NCBI GenBank assembly: GCA_036250195.1
Contig: JAVHZZ010000003.1
Span: 338,339,375 to 338,403,374 of the forward strand
Length of the DNA: 64,000 nt
Origin: Mixophyes australis
Lineage: Eukaryota > Chordata > Amphibia > Anura > Limnodynastidae
Direction of reading: 5' to 3'
Positions 1-12,938 of this stretch are shown one piece after another (the stretch's first letter is position 1; every line of letters begins with the position of its first letter). A program made the position numbers and the translations under genes. The notes under the pieces were generated by a model. It saw only the letters and a list, made by a program, of their open reading frames with translations. It had not been told where the DNA came from and did not search any database.

Positions 1-390
1 TTTTCTAGTGACCCTGACTTATGCTTTGTTTGAGTTTTCTTCTGACTATTCCCTGGTACTGTGGATCCCTCGTCTTCTGACCCTGGTTTGCCTGACCTTC
101 CTCCTGTCTGATTATACGTGGTATCCAGTAATTTCAGCTACTCGGCTAAGCATGGAGATTCCGCATCCTGTACCTGCAGCTATCCTGTTATCCCTGGTTT
201 CCAGTAACTCCTGCTCCTCAGCTAAACCTGGTAATCCTGTTATCCTGTTCCTGCTGTTTCTATGGACTTGTGTTAGCTGCTTTACCATTGACTGCATATA
301 GTTAAAACTTTTGTGACCTGTGTTCAAAATAAAGACACTCTCTTTCATTCACAACTACTCTCCATGGTAGTCATACTGAGAACCCTAACA
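1..390 (+). mobile_element. LTR-like 3' part, cut by window edge
   Basis: The stretch is rich in CTGACC / CCTGTT style pyrimidine text, carries an AATAAA signal near 328, and ends GAACCCTAACA at 390. The minus strand of the 705-bp LTR-like insertion at 33846-34550 has the same style and also ends CCTAACA. This fits the R-U5 part of a Ty3/gypsy-type LTR in plus orientation, with its start outside the window. No internal coding region follows, so it would be a solo LTR or a truncated copy. The open frame at 8-301 has no recognisable domain. The call rests on style and ends only. Confidence 0.35.
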
Positions 391-974
391 AATTCGTCTT
401 TATCCCTTCACACTACCCATATATTAGGTTTTAATAGTCATAATGACCAGATATTAAAGCAGTGCTACATATTCGATACTGCCAGCATCATCAACACTGA
501 ATTCAGTATACATTTGTTTCCATGCTTCGACATACAAGTGGTAGCATGAAATAACAGAAGTAAATTTATGTAAGTGAAACGTTTGCAAAATCATTACTAA
601 AATCTGAAGAAAATATTTCCATAGTTTGTGTAATGGGTGAACAACTGGACAAATAGGTGTGACTAGGGACACTGACTAAGTCAGGAATAATATTTTCATG
701 AGCTAGTGATTACTACTCTGAATGGTGCATCATTATGTTCACTACTTGATGATTAATACTAAATCTGCACTGGTTAATTCATTGAGAGGTTATAACATAT
801 TTATAACTCAGACTTTTCCCATCCACTTCCACTGAAAGCTAAATTAGTATCTTATTATTATAACATACTAGCATATGTATTTTTTCCATGAAAACAAGCA
901 GGTGTTCTAAACAAGTCAATTCCTACAAAGATCAAGTTCATAGAGAGGAAATCATTAAGGGACATGGCATTCAC
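391..974. other. unassigned, no gene seen
   Basis: A/T-rich DNA with short chance frames on both strands. No repeat boundary, domain or RNA gene could be recognised. Confidence 0.5.
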
Positions 975-2475
975 CTCATTCGTTGTGTCTTAAATGAAAC
1001 ATCCCAAATTATTCTCAATATTTAACCCATGCTGTGCCAACATGTTCTTTGGGAAAATCCATCTTGTTTCTCACTGTAATAGTAATCTATGTCAGTTACC
1101 ACCTCTCGAGAGTAGTGGCATGTGGTTGATCATCATAAACATCAGCATTGAAACCTGATTAGCCTCATTCATGAAATGTCTGGCCACGGGTTTATTTGAT
1201 TATGAAGCCTTATTATGCAGCTGTAATAGAGGACCAGTGATTGGCAAATCTTTCACAAAAAAATCTAGAGGTTTTACCTGCATAGTCCAAAACACATGGA
1301 CAGTACAGGAGATTGTTAACCTAATCCAAAGTGCAAATCAGTCTACATTTGATGGCATACATTTGGGATATACCTAGAGGTCACTGGAAATGTGTACTAA
1401 TCATCATAACATTACAGTTGTACATGCTGCATTTAAAACAACCCAGTTTTGACAGAGGTAAACAAGTTTGACCAAGGTAAGTGAAGGATACTTTACAATT
1501 CACATGGACCAAGCGGTCATTTACATTCTTCCCTCTATTTTGTATGCAATCATAGGTCGGTCTCTCGTAATGTAGTACGATTGGCATTAGTTTCTACAAT
1601 TAACTAATGTTTGTTAATAGCATCCCTGATAACATTGGAAGCTCTTCTAATCTTTATAAATTACATGAGTGCCTCCATTAAAGGCCTTTAGTAAGCAGTC
1701 CTGAATCCACTTGGCATTGTATCCTCTTTGTAACAAATATTCAGCCATGGTAGCCAGTTGCTGATCTGTTTTAGTCATGTCAGAGTTAATTCTCAAAGTG
1801 ACCATGAATTGTGAGTAAGGCGATTTTTTTTTAACCTGAACAGGATTAAAGTCAACAGAATGAACATATGGGTTACGACGAGCTGGTTTACTATAGACGG
1901 TGGTATTCATTGGGCTATTGTTTTTGAACATTCTGAGATCCAGAAATTGTATTGTGGTTGTGATGTACTAAGAGGTGAAAAAAATAGGAGCAGTGTTACA
2001 ATTCTCAAACATTCCCAAAAGCTGTTCCTCAAAAGAAAAAGGTCATCAATGTAACATCTATAAAAGGCAATATATCGCCCATACCTTTGGAGAATGCATT
2101 CACTCTCATAATAATGCATTACAATGTTAGCGAAGCTGGGGGGACCATGTTTGAACCCATCGCTGTGCCAGAAATTGGCAAAAAAAATTGACAATCAAAC
2201 TAGGAATAATTCCGGTCAAGTTCCAAAGTGGGAGATAAATTATAAATTCAAAAGGGACAGTCCAATTGGAATTTACTGTCTAAACATTTATGCATCACAG
2301 CTATGCAAGCCTGATGATGGATAATAGTATATAAACTTTTTACATGCATCATAATAAGCAGAAGATCCTGAATATCCTCAAATCAGACAACTCCGTCAAA
2401 AATTTGAGAGAATCCTGAACATAATTAGCAGTGAATTTAACAAGATGCTGGAGGTAAAAAAATCAGCTGAATTTG
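975..2475 (-). pseudogene. Penelope-like retroelement relic (PLE A): RT plus GIY-YIG
   Basis: Read from high to low coordinates, frames joined across stops resemble a PLE polyprotein: a reverse transcriptase finger/palm part (about 2475-2100), a YIDDLF catalytic motif near 2050, a thumb with SPYSQF near 1820 and a LLQRGYN block, then a linker with DRLVHV and cysteine pairs (GCFKC, about 1440), and a GIY-YIG-like part with YAGKTSR near 1290 and ETRWIF near 1055. PLEs use the RT with the GIY-YIG nuclease to insert by target-primed reverse transcription. The frame is broken many times by stops and shifts, so no protein can be made. The longest open pieces are 1647-1931, 1907-2194 and 1381-1587. 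The 5' part is missing. It lies downstream, in the minus direction, of a second and different PLE copy. Confidence 0.8.
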
Positions 2476-2515
2476 TGAGCCCTGTGCTGAAATAATATAT
2501 ATACAGTGATTGAAC

Positions 2516-2640
2516 TAGAAATTTAGTAGTGACAGCATGTAGAATGCAAATAAATGGAATTTGATAAGTTTACAATAAAAGCAATAGAAGATGTGGCGGT
2601 ATGGCATACTAATGCATACCAGCCCACTTTGAACACTGTA
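2516..2640 (+). repeat. dispersed repeat, GGCATAC...CCAGCCCAC family, copy 1
   Basis: It shares with 10432-10557 and 14281-14406 the order: AAGTGAATGGAAT-like text, TTTACAAT(A/G)AAAGCAATAG, AGAAGTGG, GGTATGGCATAC, and ACCAGCCCAC. Three copies in one window in the same orientation define a dispersed family. It has no coding content. Confidence 0.5.
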
Positions 2641-2661
2641 TATACAGTATATATGTATTTA

Positions 2662-2662
2662 C

Positions 2663-2704
<42 letters not shown>
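2662..2704. repeat. (TA)n microsatellite
   Basis: Nearly pure alternating TA directly beside the 3' region of PLE B. Confidence 0.9.
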
Positions 2705-2708
<4 letters not shown>

Positions 2709-3260
2709 ACCAATGTAGAAGGGAAAAGGCGCCTATGGTGTGGTATTTAGGGTATTAAGTCCCAAAAGCCAAAATGTGTGCAGATAAATACTTGACAAAT
2801 ATGCTCATCAATACACAAAGCTTCACCGTAGTCATGTAGATCCACTCGAATCTTGTATACTTATGTGAAGGAAAGAGAAATCCAAATAGTGTAAGAGTCA
2901 GTATAAACCCAGCCACCTAGGATTATGTGTACCGAAAATATAAAATAATATGCTTATCTGTAAAGTTTATTTATACAACTGGAACTGTCCCTTGTGCAAT
3001 TCGCTCCATCACAGGTTCATGACAGGCAGATATAAAATTAAAAGGTCCCATATAGTGTAGTATGTTCAAAATAAATTGATTTATTAACATATAAGAATCA
3101 AATCACAATAGAATAATAAAATCAAGTTTATCTGTATCCCAGGTATAATCCTTATCTCCAATAACAATGGATCCAGGTATCATAGGATTCAGGTAGTAGT
3201 AGTAAGCTGGAACCAGATGCCAGGTATGGGGTACCAATGTATATTATAAATCCTCAATGC

Positions 3261-3287
3261 GTTTCATCCTATAAAGGACTTTGTCAG
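3261..3287 (-). other. weak hammerhead-core-like motif
   Basis: On the minus strand it reads CTGACAA, then AGTCC TTTATA GGAT, then GAAAC, similar to the hammerhead core CUGANGA-stem II-GAAA known from PLE terminal repeats. The G of GA is A, stem II is imperfect, and a convincing stem I with a cleavage triplet was not found. At best it is a decayed copy. Confidence 0.25.
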
Positions 3288-3751
3288 GAGGAATTCTAGC
3301 CTGTCTAACTGTGTGTTTATTTATAGCGATGGGCGCTGCCATTTTGCACATGTGCACCGCTCCTGATGCACTGCGCTGGTCATACTGCGCATGTGCAGCT
3401 TTTATTTTGCCGCGTCTGCCGATTCAGTGGCAGTATGAAATCATTGTTAGAACAATTATATTGTTATTAATAGTAATAGCAATTGGGACTGGGGGAATGA
3501 AACTCAATAATAGGTAATATGTAAATAGACGAATAGCATATAGGTCTATAGAATTGTTATCCGGTGGCCATCTTTGTTAAGGGCTAGGAAGGAAGAGAGT
3601 AGTATAAATCAGCCATCTTTGTAAATGCAGAATTACATTATACCAGGGATTAGTATAGTTTATATACAAATATCCATATCATTAATCTAGCAATAAAAAC
3701 ATTTCTATACATCCACACAGAATAAATAATTATCCATAAATTACAAAGATG

Positions 3752-3757
<6 letters not shown>

Positions 3758-3815
<58 letters not shown>
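3758..3815. repeat. (TA)n microsatellite
   Basis: Pure alternating TA, about 58 bases. Confidence 0.92.
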
Positions 3816-3818
<3 letters not shown>

Positions 3819-4239
3819 AGGAGATAACATCAAAATGCATAACATAAAAGCCTCTAACAAATATATAAATAAAGGGGCAGCATGAAACATTGGTATAGCA
3901 AATATATTAGAATCAATAATATAGACAATGTAAAAATGTATGAAACTATAGAAGCCATGAAATAGTTAAAGTAGTTATATTGAAAATGATAACCACGATG
4001 TATTGAAAATTATTATGGGGAAAAATGTTAAAACAACTGTTTTTCATAAAAATAGTGAAAGAAGACCAATTATGTAACATAAATAATATATAACCATATC
4101 GGCGCGTGGTACAGTACCATACATGGGGAATAACATGGGCTTAGACAATTATGAACTGGATAACTATATAGAAATTATTAAATTACCATAACAAATATAC
4201 AAAATGAAAGGGGAGGGGCTAATATTTGTAATCACAGCA

Positions 4240-6226
4240 AGGGGGATATCTCATATTCCTCATTAAAACATCTCTCTCTTAGATAATTTTGTTTGAACAT
4301 CTCACCCTCTAGGTCCCAAAGACACATGTTCAATCCCTTTAAACATAATATGACTGGGATCGGCTTTATGTATATTCATGAAATGTTTAGAAACCGAGTG
4401 GCTTTCTACCTTATTCTTGATGTTTCAAAAATGTTCCTGTATATTCAGCTTGAGAGGTCTTTTAGTTTTCCTTCATATTTAAGCCCACATGAACATTCTA
4501 GTATATAAATTACTGAAGAGGTTTGACATTTCCTGTACTGTTTGTTATTGTATTTTACACTACTATCAAAGTTATAAAAAAACCTTCTTATCAGAGCTCG
4601 CGTATTTGCAAATGTTACAGTGATTACATTTAATAAAACCGTTAAAATCCATAAACGTCTTATTGGTGTCATTACATATTTCAGGTAACATACTTCAGGG
4701 CCAAAATATCTTTTAAACTCTTATTCTTTCTGAATACAATATCTGGTTTGTCCAGTAAAATATTCACTAATACAGGATCCATTTTTAGGATCTCCCAATG
4801 TTTAGTAATCATGGACCTAATTCTATGTTCCCAACAGTTGTAGTTGGTAATAAAAGGAATACTATATTTTTTCTTTTTCTTTTCTTTATACGTCAACCCC
4901 TTCAATTTTCATTATAGCATCCGAGATCAAGTTATCAGGATATTCTCTGTTTCGGAACCATTGGGCATACATAGATCTTTGTTCTTTACATTGGTGTTCA
5001 GTACTACAACTTCTCTTAATCCCATAGAACTGTGAGTAAGGGATGATAGTTTTCCATTTCTAAACATGTCTATTTTCATAATGAAGGTAACTATTAGTGT
5101 CGAAAGATTTATTGAAATTCTCAGTTACAATCTTGCCATCAACACCAGACAGGACTAGATCCAGGTATTCTATATTATGAGGATTATGATTAGCTGTAAA
5201 TTTTAGATTGTAATCATTATTGCTTATATAACATAAGAATTCTTGGATTGAATCTACATCCCCTTCCCATACAATCAATATATCATCTATATACCTCTTG
5301 TACATCTTTATGTGTTTAGAGAAGGGATTTGGGTTAAAAATGAATTTTTGTTCCCAACTCCCCATCACTAGGTTCATGAAACTTGGCGCGAAAATTGCCC
5401 CCATTGCTGTACCACACCGCTGAAGATAAAAAGTGTCTAAACATTTAAAATAGTTGTGGGTAAGAATAAAAAGACTGAGTTCACGTATAAAATCTTTATG
5501 TGTAGCGGAAAGGAGAGGATCCGAATCTTAAGATTGTCTGCAAGATAAAATCCCTTTGTTATGTTCAATGGCAGTGTATAATGATTGTACATCTGTAGTG
5601 AGCCACATAAAATTTGGGTTCCATTCGAAATTTTTACAAAGATTTAATACACTAGTAGTATCTTTATGGTAAGATTCCAATTCAACTACATATTTTCTCA
5701 AAAAAATATCCACATACTCTGAAGTGTGTGATGTCAAGGAGTCTATGCCGACTACAATGGGTCTACCTGGTGGTTTAATCAGAGTTCTATGAATCTTAGG
5801 TAAGTAATAAAAAATCGGAGTAACAGGATTGGAAACTAGTAAATATTGATATTCTTCTTTTGTTATTATATGGTCACGTAGGCCTTTGGTCAATATCTCT
5901 CTTAATGAGCAAACATAAACACTTGAAGGATCTTTTTGAAGTACTGTGTATGAAATTATATTATGCAATAACCTGTGTGTTTCCTCCACATAGTTAGATC
6001 TATCTAGCACAACCACACCTCCTCCCTTATCTGCCTGCTTAATTACCAATTCCTTGTTACTCTGTTAGCCTTCCAGGGCTACATTCTCTGGTTTATATAG
6101 ATTGATATGACGGGGATATTCATAGTCAGATTGACATAGATCTTTAATCACCAATTCGTGGAATAAGTCATTGTGTCTGCTCCTTGATTCTAAAGGATAA
6201 AATGTTGATTTGGGCTTCAAACCAGA
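4240..6226 (-). pseudogene. Penelope-like retroelement relic (PLE B): RT plus GIY-YIG
   Basis: This is the longest PLE relic here. In minus order it shows KPKSTFYP near 6210, a block VIKQADKGGGVVVLDRSNY (from 6049), PKIHR and PPGRPIV (near 5780), LTTDVQSLYT (near 5590), then after a frameshift MGAIFAPSF and YIDDILIVWEG (5404-5270), YLDLVLSG, TDTNSYLHYE-like text (near 5090), a thumb with PYSQF (near 5040), KHWEILKMDP and LKDILA (4905-4700), and CSCGLKYEG with KHFMN-like text (4620-4370) from the GIY-YIG nuclease. Open pieces are 5528-6049 (173 aa), 5060-5404 (114 aa), 4681-4905 and 4445-4672. Stops and shifts between them make it a pseudogene. The extreme N-terminal part is lost at an (ATT)n tail near 6227. 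Confidence 0.88.
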
Positions 6227-6259
<33 letters not shown>

Positions 6260-6468
6260 CCTTTATTTGTTAGGCGCCACAAGATTTCCGCAGCGCCATA
6301 CACCATACAAACAGTACACTATACAGGGTGAAACAGTACAAAACAAAAAGCAAAATACCAATACTTCAGAAACTCCAGGCAGGTTTAAGCAATAAACACA
6401 GAGCAGAAGAACAGGTAGGGAGACTGGAGGGAAGAGGGCCCTGCTCATGTGAGCTTACATCCTAAGTG

Positions 6469-6470
<2 letters not shown>
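6227..6470 (-). mobile_element. SINE-like element with (ATT)n tail
   Basis: On the minus strand it begins with GGATGTAAGCTCACATGAGC and GGGCCCTCTTCC, passes GGCGCTGCGGAAATCTTGTG, and ends with ACAAATAAAG followed by an (ATT)n array at 6227-6259. The same head occurs in plus orientation at 37192. The TGTAAGCTC...GGGC...GCGCTGCGGAA...AATAAA order matches the 3' module of the tRNA-headed SINE elsewhere in the window. A simple-repeat tail at the 3' end is normal for LINE-mobilised elements. It abuts PLE B and probably truncated it. Confidence 0.55.

Positions 6471-6471
<1 letters not shown>

Positions 6472-6554
<83 letters not shown>
6472..6554. repeat. (TA)n microsatellite
   Basis: About 83 bases of alternating TA with one phase change, directly after the SINE-like element. 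Confidence 0.92.
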
Positions 6555-6556
<2 letters not shown>

Positions 6557-9500
6557 GGTGATTTTAGATAATATATGTAGAAAGAGAACAATGCTGTACA
6601 GTCTGTTTTTATTTTATATATGAGTTATGCAGAAGAAGACCGCTTGATGTATATCTTGCTTTAGTTTACATGTGCAGTCGGGCACATTTTCAAGCTTCCA
6701 TTAGGCGTCAGTTTATCATTTTCGCATTGACAGATCTTTCCTGGGTGCCATGTGGTCTTAATCTTGCAGCGAGGTGACCTATTATGTTTGAGCTAAAGGA
6801 CATTTTACAGTGTGTCTTGTGCTTCATCAAAGAGAAATTATTACATACTTTTGAACTATATACAAATGCTGAATGTTGACTGCCTCACCTACCCTCCCTC
6901 CTAAGCACAGAGGCACTGGGATTGCTAGATGTTTAGGAGCTTCCGTGCTTGGATGAAATAATACTGCAGCTAACATTGTGATTTTAAAGTGGATTGTGGT
7001 TGAATCACATATTTTAACGCAATTGACCAGAAGTCTTTCTCTGAGAATTGGGTGACCAGTTCTCAGAGAAAACAATGGTAGTGGAGCCTTGCTAAACTGA
7101 AAAACTATTGTGTGTCACGGCAACTCGTAAATGGAACAGTTCTGGATTATTCTCCAGGATGGAATAATTAGCAAATTAATACTCCAGCGGAAAATTTCTG
7201 AACCTCATCTAGAATTTCAGATTTGGTATCTCTAGAATGGAATTTGCAGCTCTTCTGCAAATTCCTATTCTGAGGTGCTTCAGGAAAACGAGCGGACTAA
7301 CTGCTTATTTTAACATTTCTAAAGTTTTTACTAAAGCATATTTTCACACAAAATAAAACTCACCTATTTATGATACAATGAAGTGGTCAATTTATTACAC
7401 ACTGATCTGGTTTACAAATGTCTTTCACAGAAACAAGATTCAGGGCTCAGAAACTGGTTTAATGGATATGTAGAATGTGTTTCTAGTCCCGTTTTCAGTA
7501 TATCGTTTATCTGGGTCTGAGGGCCTAGGTAACAGGCTACAGCTGCATTTACCCTAATATAAAGCTCTGTTTGCATCAGAGTTAGGTACAGAGAAATGAG
7601 GCTAAAGAGACGTCTTCAGTTCTGTAAGTAAGGTTTTGCTAAAATTCAACAGTATATTTTGGTCTATTCCTTAAGATGACGCCTGAATAGTGAAGTGATT
7701 GATCATATAATTTCAATAGCTTTTTTTCTGTTTTCTGAAGCAAAATAACCTATATTTTCTTATATATTATAGCAATGACCTTTCTGTGCTATATTCTAGG
7801 TCCTCCTGTTTAAAACCCATTTGCCTGCTAGACTAGATGTAAACTTAATTCCTATTAGGATTTTGTTTACATACAAATTAGCACAGTGGGTGGACCAGGA
7901 ACAGCCCTATGTCTATATTTGGAATATTTGCATCACTTTGCAGTCTGGTATCCACTTGTTAATCGGGTGGGTGCATCATATGTCAGCATTTAAAGTTTAC
8001 ATTTTGAACCACATTGATTTGACATTTCAGGGAATTTACTATATAAGTCTAACCTGAAAAGTTTATAAAAAAAAAACAAAGGGCTCTATATTTGTAAATT
8101 CATATTGCGTAATCTAAAGCAATTAATGTAGTACTTGTTGAGATGGTTGGCAGTATATGAAGGGTCCCAAATTAATTTTAAGCTTTTTTGTCCTAGTAAA
8201 AAACATCCAATAGATAATTCCAAAAAGTTACTATTGTACAAAATCACAAAAAGTGCAAAAAAAACCCCACAAAAAGAGCAAACAAAACCACATAAAGGAC
8301 AAAGCCTAATTTAGCAATGGGAGATCAAACATTGCCAATATAATTTCTGTGTTGTCTAATCTGACTACAATTATAGTGGAATGAAGAAGCTTTCCCAGAT
8401 TCTTCTACTAGGCTACTATTTAAGCCTTTCGGCTAGCACTCCTCTTTGCCTGTTTGTCTGGTTAAGTTGTTGTCAGGCAAGCTGTACTGTGCATAGTTGC
8501 AGATACCCTGCAAACTTTAGACCACTGAGGCTCTCCTGTAGTCATTATACCACATCCTATGAAAATTCCTGACTACCTCATTTCTGATGTGTTCCGTGGG
8601 GTAATATGTATTTATATGCAATGAATGCGTACCCTTGATAAGCTGTAAACTTTACAATTGGTATTGTAACCCTTCCATATTTCATGTAAATAAAAGCTTT
8701 CTTTTTTCACTTCATTGCTAATGTTAGTTTTGCATGATCACGTCACACATATGTAAACAGTTATTAAATATGTATTTTACATGTTACTTCAATCAGAATA
8801 AATGAGTGGCTGAAAACTGTATTCTTTAATCAACCCAAGTTAATTAAATATCTAATATGGGTATAAGGCTATATGTTCAAGCAACGTAACTAATATGTAA
8901 CTAGCATAACATTTTAAACAAACCATTGCGCTTTTCGCTAATGAAATAAATTCAAAGATATATTTACATTAGTGTTAACAATTTATAAAAATGACAATAT
9001 GTTTTACTCATGCTAAATAAATAAAGATGATGATAATAATGCTTCATGACAAATTATTTTTTCATATGTTTAATAGTACATGTTTATTGTAAAGTGAGAA
9101 AGAAAAATAATGAATGTTCATTTCATTGAATTTAAGGTAAAACATTGTACACAGTCTGTTAGAATAAGCGCTTTGATGAATCTCCTACACAATGTTGTTT
9201 TGACAGAATATGACACTTTTTCTCTATTGCACTTTCAGCTTATTTTTACAGTGTGTTTGTTTGTCTGAGAACCAAGCAAACCAAACAATTTTAATTAATT
9301 ATCCTTTTTTATTATAGTATTCTTTGTCTGTTTACTTTCTCTGTGAAGAATAGGAAACATAAGTAAATTAGCAAACGTCTCCAGAGGGTAAAGACATAAT
9401 AAGGGTTATTTAATAGCATGATGTATATGACACAACTATATTGTAGCCCTTAGGAACCAGTCAGATATTAGCTTTGATCCGTCCAGTATGAGGCAGGCAA

Positions 9501-10431
9501 ATTAGAGATAATGTCTGTTGCTGTGGATTATACCACATTTGTGCCTTTTCAAAATGTTCTTTTTCAAATGTTTTGCTTTCTAGTTTGCCTATAGCAACAG
9601 AACATTACTAAAACTACTTTGTGTTTGATTATACTCCCCTGGTACATTATAAGCCACCAATTCCTCCATTCACTGTCCATGGTACTGAGAGACAGGGAGG
9701 ATGATCTTGTAGAGATCAATTGTGCCACATGCAAATATCTCACGTATAAACAAATCAGACCATGCAATATACCTGAAATAAAAATACTATTTTTCGTGGG
9801 TGTGAGCAGTCAGTTCTGCAGATTTATTTAATGTGCACTTGTCATCTGCTCAGAGACAGCTCTTTTGTTGATTGAACCACTGTCCATAAAAATGTCACCT
9901 ATCACTTCATTTGATAAGGAGGACATCGCTACCGTTGGATAAAGGACACAAATGTTGGAAATTTCTAAGTCATATTTTGTTGAAAAAAAAGTTCAGTGGT
10001 TCAATAGTGAACAATTGGTGAAAAATAATGACTGATGCTGGCTAAATACAGATGATCCCATCTCTCAACCTGAGAATTAAGCAAGGTGATCCCTTTACAA
10101 CGTCGCCATTTAACACTCAGGCAATCCACAGCCGGCTGAGCTTGGGAAAATAATGGCTGAGCCATTTTTCTAAACGTATTTACAAATAGACCCAATAATG
10201 ATAAAATGAGTTTTGGTATTACTATGATGATGATGATGATTATTATTATTATTATTATTATTGCGCAAGATTGCTAGCTTTAGGTAGAGTGTTAAATGAC
10301 CTTGTTTCTTGTTTCTTTCTAATCCCATGCATACTTGCTTCCTGACTTTTTCCTTCTATCTATTTCTATATTTACAGGTTTTTTTGATGATAATTTTGGA
10401 CTAATTTTTATACATTTTATTTATTGTAGCA
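6555..10431. other. unassigned A/T-rich DNA, no gene seen
   Basis: About 3.9 kb without a recognisable gene or repeat boundary. Frames such as 6827-7075, 7821-8057, 8381-8572, 9564-9767 and 9619-9831 are short, overlap on opposite strands, and show no domain. A short (ATT)n tract ends near 10262. Distal exons of a host gene cannot be excluded by eye. Confidence 0.45.
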
Positions 10432-10557
10432 CTTAGTGGAAATTTAGAAGTCGCACTAAGGTAAGTGAATGAAATTATAGTTTTACAATCAAAGCAGTAG
10501 GAGAAGTGGTGGTATAACATACTACGTATACCAGCCCACCGCTACCACTGTATTGTA
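10432..10557 (+). repeat. dispersed repeat, GGTATAACATAC...CCAGCCCAC family, copy 2
   Basis: Same order of blocks as 2516-2640: AAGTAAGTGAATGAAATT-like text, TTTACAATCAAAGCAGTAG, AGAAGTGGTGGTAT and ACCAGCCCACCGC. Confidence 0.5.
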
Positions 10558-10713
10558 TTCAATTCGGTTTAAATAAACAAATATTATTTTGTACTGTAAT
10601 CTAATAAAAATTCATATAAGAAAACATTTTGCACATAATACATAATTGCACTGAAATTGTTTCCCATGTTTGGTGTGAGGGCAGTCATTTGTTCTGTGAC
10701 ATTCCTAGCAGGA

Positions 10714-10934
10714 TTCCTCTGGGTGCTCCGGTTTCCTCCCACACTCCAAAAATATACTAGTAGGTTAATTGGCTGCTATCAAAATTGACCCTAGTCTCTG
10801 TCTCTCTGTCTGTGTGTGTATGTTAGGGACATTAGACTGTAAGCTCCAATGGGGCAGGGACTGATATGAATGAGTTCTCTGTACAGCGCTGTGGAATCAG
10901 TGGCACTATATAAATAAATGGTGATGATGATGAT
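10714..10934 (+). mobile_element. tRNA-headed SINE, 5'-truncated copy
   Basis: It starts inside the family consensus at TCCTCTGGGTGCTCCGG and runs to the GGTGATGATGATGAT tail. The tRNA-related head with the A and B boxes is missing, the usual 5' truncation of a copy made by target-primed reverse transcription. It contains TAAGCTCCAATGGGGCAGGG and ACAGCGCTG blocks shared with the other copies. Confidence 0.8.
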
Positions 10935-11478
10935 CCTGAAAATTTTGTCTTATCCAATGTTTGAATGTTGACGTTTGTGTAAGTATGTTGCTAGATTTTC
11001 ATGCTATTAGAATTTTGGTATTGTTTGTGACTCTAGTAAAACATTGACTTTATTGTACCTAAAACCTGTTAGGGTCATGTATAACACTTGGTGCACAAGT
11101 ATCTATGCACATATGCTGTATTTGCTGATATCTGATGTCATTGTTGCATCCACTCTGTGCATGTATGTAAACAGCTTGCGTCCAAGGTGTCGTTGTGAGC
11201 AGTGAGGGCAGCACTTGTATACTTGGCCAGAAATAAGCTATAAAATGTGCATTTATGGGCAAACACTAGGTGGAGCAAGCTTTGGTTTTGCTTTGCCTCT
11301 GACTCTGTGTAAATTAGAAAATTTTATATAGCATATATACCATTCATGTATTTAAATGAAGTAAAATTTGAGTGACCTGTCAAACTTGGAGAATCACAAT
11401 AAAATAACCTGGTCCTTCTGCAAACATATTCATTGTTGGTATGGCTGTTCTCCTACACTGGCTTGTGGACTAAACAGA

Positions 11479-11720
11479 TGCAGTGGTGGAACTACCCCCG
11501 ATGCACGGGTGCAGCAGAGGGGGGGTCGAGAGGTGAGGGAGAGACTGTAGGCATCACACATACTGTAACAGTGATAGTTCTTTCATTGATTGCACCCACT
11601 ATTGTCTCAGAGCAAGTGCAGTGACGCTGAAACAGGGCTTCATTGTGCATGGCAGGTCCTTGTGCATGCTCAGCAGAACGGAGCAGAGGTCGTCGAGGAC
11701 AGACTGCATTATCGGCTGCC
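11479..11720 (+). mobile_element. possible hAT-like MITE end
   Basis: It begins CAGTGGTGGAACTACC, similar to the ends of many vertebrate hAT elements (CAGTGGCGGAACTA type). A matching inverted end and 8-bp duplication were not found, so it may be a fragment. Overlapping frames on both strands here are chance. Confidence 0.25.
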
Positions 11721-12938
11721 CCCAAAACTTTGCTATTGGACCCATAATACATGAGATGAGTAAATATATAGACACAATAATATCAAACTCTTTTACCTGT
11801 TGCTATATAATTATTTTATTATTTTAATATACTATTATTATTTTAATATTTTAAGTATCAATATGGCATTTTCCATCTGGTAAATGCAGTCCTTGCAGAG
11901 TTGATGAATGAATCGTTCATTGTATTTTAATATCACCATCTTTTTTGTGTTTAGTTCAACAATACATAAAAAAAGTAATAGTCGCTTGCTAATGTGACAA
12001 TGGGTTGCAGTGATCTACCCACAACAGGCCAGAGTAACTGATCTAAGCATAGAAACTATTGCTGTCATTTTCAGGCCAAGTTATTTTGGTAAGAAGATAA
12101 CTCTCAATCATAAGAGTTTACATAATGTTTCCGAAACTCACATTTTCATCAATTAATTCAACTAAAACCAGGAATCTGACACAGTACATGAAATGTTAGA
12201 CCTTTGTAACAGAAAATATTTGTTAAAACACATTTAACAAGCAATTGTAAGATATTAAAATGTAACATCCTGTGTATGAGCTACTGAAATCGTAAGTTAT
12301 CACAAAACTCTGTTTTCAGCTAAATGTTATTCACAACTTTTGAACAAGAGAGTAACTGTTTGGTACGGTTGCCTGAACTCCTGCTGATCTTTCCATTGCA
12401 GGTGTGGGTCAAATATCTGTCTATCAAGAGGCATATGTAAAGGGAGAGATCCAGGAAAGTAAAGATCTGAGTCACTGTCTGCAAAACTCCCAAATAAAAC
12501 AGTTTTCTTTTCCAACCAGATATTTTTTCATGGAAGTCCAAAAAAAAAACACCTTCCATGAACCCTGACCTATGGATCATGTAGACTATTCACCCAAGTG
12601 AGTCATATGTTTAATTTAGAACAATTACCTGTGATTCATGACAAACATTACAACCAAGGTAAATACAGTCTGCGGGACCAAAGAGGCCTAATGCAAACTG
12701 CACACTATGTTACACAGTTGTAAACATACCTGTTATGGTTGATGACTAGAATCATCTATTGAAGTGGGAACAGGTGAAATCAGAAATTTGACTGGGGCAC
12801 AACTAATGTAATGGCAGTACAGGTGACCTGATACAATATTTGGCATATGGTTATCTGCAGAGGAAGTGAGCATTAACTGTGTCTTGTAATAATGTTATTA
12901 CCTCTGCAAAAAGTAACCAAACTTTTCCTCTTGCCTCT
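11721..12938. other. unassigned, no gene seen
   Basis: A/T-rich DNA. The minus-strand frames at 12320-12580 and 12327-12515 show no recognised domain. Confidence 0.45.

Larger units (their letters stand above)
2713..4239 (-). mobile_element. probable 3' region of PLE B
   Basis: This lies directly downstream, on the minus strand, of the GIY-YIG end of PLE B. It contains a motif CTGACAA...GGATGAAACGC (3287-3261) of the type found in the terminal repeats of Penelope-like elements, next to GCGCATGTGCA-type text. A (TA)n tract sits inside it. The outer boundary near 2713 is a guess, because no terminal duplication was found. The frame at 3281-3517 is taken to be chance. Confidence 0.4.
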
